A stretch of DNA of 64,000 nt from Akanthomyces muscarius (lineage: Eukaryota; Ascomycota; Sordariomycetes; Hypocreales; Cordycipitaceae): NCBI RefSeq assembly GCF_028009165.1, contig NC_079241.1, positions 4,960,001 through 5,024,000 of the forward strand, written 5' to 3'. Numbering within the stretch: position 1 is the first letter of the stretch; every line of letters starts with the position of its first letter. This document shows, in pieces, positions 61,831 to 64,000 of the stretch. The translations under genes and the position numbers were made by a program. The notes under the pieces are model-generated. The model saw nothing but the letters and a program-made list of their open reading frames with translations. It ran no database searches and was not told the origin of the DNA.

Positions 61831-63153
61831 TCACCAGTCATCCCAGTCATCATTCTTCTTCTGTGCCGCGCCTGGCGCCGCCGTGTTTCCCTTCTTGCCC
61901 ATCCCAATGGCGCTCGTGCCGATGGAGCTGTTCTTCCGCGGCGGCTGCTCGTCCGCGAGGCTCGAAAACGAGTCCCAAAAGTCCTTTTTGCTTTCGTCCA
62001 GCGGCGCCTCGCGTCTGGCTGCGTTGTGTTGCGGGTCGTTGCCGCCCTCGACGAACCGGTTGAATCCATCCTGAGCATTCTTGCCGGCCAGCTGCGCCTG
62101 CTTGGCAAGCTGCGCTGCCGTAAGCTGCGCTTGCTTGGCGAAATCACCTTCGGCAAACTACATCAACAGCTGATCAGTAACTTTGCCTCCAAATAAGATT
62201 GTTATGCACGGGCCCAACGTTGTCTTACCTTGGTGGCAGTAGGCTGAATGTATCCATCATTGACTGTCTTGGCCGTCTTGGTTACGGTGGATGTGAACCA
62301 ACCAAAGCCCTTTGAAATAGCAGCAAAAGGATCTTGCTGTACATCGTCAAAGTTGGGCAGCGCATTGTTGCTACTGCTCTTGTTCGACGCCGGCATGCTA
62401 CCGAAGCCAGCGTACTTGCCGCCTTGGCTCGGGGGCACGTCGTCGGGTCGTGAGGCATTGTCTGCGCCGAGCTTGGCAAAGTACCTGTCGTCAACTTTGA
62501 CCTTGCCGTTGCCACCACCGCCAGTAGACTGCGCCGGGCTCTGGCTGCGGCTGTTCCCGTGGGCTGTGCCGCTCAGTGGCGTTCCAGTGCGAGACGTGGC
62601 ACCCGGCGCTTGCGCTTTGGCCGCCGGCGCGGCAGGCTTCTTCTCGCCGGGTACGTAGTCCTTGCCCTCAACCTTGCAGGTTAACCGCTCCTTGTACTCC
62701 TCGCCGACCTCGCCGCTGTAGCGCTCCGCAATCGTGGCGTCGTCCCAGGAGATGCCGCGCATCTGCGTGTCGTCGTGCTCGTCGAAGAATTGGCGCCAGT
62801 TCTCGTTGCCACCTAGCCGCATGCGCTCAATCTCGCTGGCCTTGAAGGCATCCATAGAGATGCTCCGCACAAACGAAATGTGCACGCCTAGGCCACGGTG
62901 GACACCCGCGCAGGACAGGCAGATGAAGACGCCAAACTTGGGCGACGCCCACTGCGGGGACGGGGCGTTGCAGTCGCAGCAGACATTGTTCTTAGATTCC
63001 TTTTGGATCGCGGCCAGCTACATAGGAAGAAAGGTCAGCCGATTCGGCACATGTGACTGCTGGGGAAAGGGGTGCAAGCTGGTGGCATGCGACAAGTGTC
63101 CTTACCTTGGATCGCGTCTCCGGATCGACCTCCCACATTGCCTTGGACGCCAT
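61831..63153 (-). CDS. ArfGAP1/Gcs1-type ADP-ribosylation factor GTPase-activating protein
   Basis: Stimulates GTP hydrolysis on Arf1 in Golgi COPI vesicle traffic. Exons in transcription order are 63153-63106, 63017-62229 and 62157-61831, giving 387 residues. The N-terminal ArfGAP domain (about 1-130) carries the zinc finger CX2CX16CX2C (C29, C32, C49, C52) and the arginine finger in GVHRGLGVHISFVRS (R57). Behind it lies a Ser/Pro/Gly-rich stretch, then amphipathic segments (DPFAAISKGFGWFTSTVTK and QLAKQAQLAGKNAQDGFNRF) comparable to the lipid-packing sensor motifs of ArfGAP1, and a C-terminal WDDW end. The intron joining TATK to FAEGDFAK keeps the frame. The Met at 63153 is the only start that yields the family N-terminus. 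Confidence 0.94.
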
Positions 63154-63777
63154 GATGCCTGACTACAGTGGGCGAAAGTGCTGACTTTGATTGCCTCGTC
63201 GTGCCCGGTGCGCAATGCCACTCCTGGGTTGAACTTGGGAATGCTGGCAATATCGAGGGAGCACAACGACGTTTGTGCCTGCACCGTGGCCCCAGATTAT
63301 TATTATGGATCATAGGCGGGGCAACCGCCACCAGCCGCCCATCTGAAACCAAGAACACCAAACAAGATGTTTTACGCACATGCATCGTCTGAAAGTAGAA
63401 TGGCAAGCACCCCGTCATATTGAGCGATTCGTATTAGTCAATTATTTAGCTTCATTAGTCTTCTGTCCGAGTAAGCTAAAGCAAGAACTTCCAGGAGCAG
63501 AACATATCAAAACGTCGCAAGCATCAACTACAAAACATATCTATGCCATGCTTTCATGCACCCATATCGATATGAAATCGCCCAGCAAAATAATTGTTAT
63601 AACCACCCCATATCAAAGCGTCCCATGAGTCGTTCAAATCACGGTCGTGCGAAAATGATAGTATTGCGTGGTCAAGTAATAATATTTCGTCAAACTTGCG
63701 TGCCATATCGCAACGGTGCTCTTACGGCAAGGCTAGGATGCTAGCGTCGGCTTGCCATACCGCCTGTGCCTACTAGC
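63154..63777. other. Intergenic region, ArfGAP promoter and RRM gene 3' side
   Basis: The 624 bp include AT-rich DNA near the RRM gene end (63420-63710). No gene is supported. Confidence 0.4.
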
Positions 63778-64000
63778 TTAAGCAGTGGCAGTAGCGGTTT
63801 CGGTAGGGGCCTCAGTAGCAGGAGCAGGAGCCTCCTTGCCAGTGGTCTCGCCCTCGGGAGCGTTGGCCTCCTCATCAGTCTTGTCAGGGCTGTCGATAGC
63901 AACCTTGACAGCAATCTCACGGCCCTCAATCTCCTTGCCGTTCATCTCGCTGACAGCCTTCTGCTGCTGCGCCTCAGTAGCGAGGGTGACGAAACCAAAG
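63778..64000 (-). CDS. C-terminal end of an RRM RNA-binding protein (cut by window end)
   Basis: About 73 codons enter from the right edge and end in TAA at 63778-63780. The visible part starts inside an RRM, with the RNP1-like FGFVTLATE, followed by AVSEMNGKEIEGREIAVKVA (last strand of the RRM), and then an acidic, Ala/Pro/Thr-rich tail (EAPAPATEAPTETATA). It is probably the last of one or more RRMs of a hnRNP- or nucleolin-like protein. The gene name cannot be given from this fragment. Confidence 0.8.
   Translation of the reverse strand, partial: FGFVTLATEAQQQKAVSEMNGKEIEGREIAVKVAIDSPDKTDEEANAPEGETTGKEAPAPATEAPTETATATA

Overview
The window is nuclear DNA of a filamentous ascomycete, most likely a Sordariomycete and probably of the order Hypocreales (inference from gene content and family similarity; no search was run). 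It is gene dense, with short 60-150 nt GT...AG introns carrying CTAAC/CTGAC branch sites, GC-rich third codon positions and pyrimidine-rich core promoters. I see no CRISPR array, insertion sequence or intact transposon. I identify 20 protein genes with exon structures (the first and last cut by the window edge), one terpene cyclase pseudogene and one tRNA gene.

Layout. 1-2665 (-): N-terminal part of the kinetochore scaffold Spc7/KNL1, with PP1-docking SILK and RVSF motifs and seven MELT-type repeats. 3125-3906 (+): ribosomal protein uS17/Rps11, with an intron inside the start codon. 4516-5527 (+): a twin CX9C protein. 5770-5843 (+): tRNA-Val(AAC). 6645-8441 (-): URI/Bud27-like prefoldin. 8905-9975 (+): tandem GFA-domain protein. 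10605-12421 (+) and 12493-14151 (-): two convergent folylpolyglutamate synthase paralogues. 14593-16776 (-): MIC60/mitofilin. 17727-18647 (-): Rab5-type GTPase. 19575-20750 (-): old yellow enzyme. 22668-24921 (+): Sac1 phosphoinositide phosphatase. 25690-29340 (-): a large unrecognised protein with a C-terminal membrane anchor. 30608-31716 (+): decayed class I terpene cyclase. 32737-33936 (+): secreted deuterolysin protease. 34193-35791 (-): LIV-1/Yke4-type ZIP zinc transporter. 36400-37740 (-): GPI-anchored GH17 glucanase. 40010-43152 (-): Tsc1/hamartin. 44210-45221 (+): DJ-1/PfpI-like protein lacking the usual cysteine. 46165-48006 (+): Acinus-like SAP/RRM/RGG protein. 48473-49977 (-): arginine-specific carbamoyl-phosphate synthase small subunit. 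52817-59634 (+): pyrimidine-specific CPSase/ATCase fusion. 60325-61318 (-): ETF beta subunit. 61831-63153 (-): ArfGAP1/Gcs1. 63778-64000 (-): C-terminal end of an RRM protein.

Functional themes. Most genes are conserved eukaryotic housekeeping genes and do not form a biosynthetic cluster. The most coherent local group is the head-to-head pair of carbamoyl-phosphate synthase genes, the arginine-pathway small subunit and the pyrimidine-pathway fusion, which share a 2.8 kb divergent region. The 30-40 kb stretch is the most accessory-like: a broken terpene cyclase, a secreted protease, a zinc transporter and a cell-wall glucanase, with long gene-poor gaps. I found no convincing undescribed multi-gene system. 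The best leads are the pseudogenised terpene cyclase, the FPGS paralogue pair, the Cys-to-Ser DJ-1-like protein, the arg-2 leader without a recognisable arginine attenuator peptide, the recurrent TAGGTAGGTAC/GTACCTACC promoter element, and the unrecognised 1216-residue protein.
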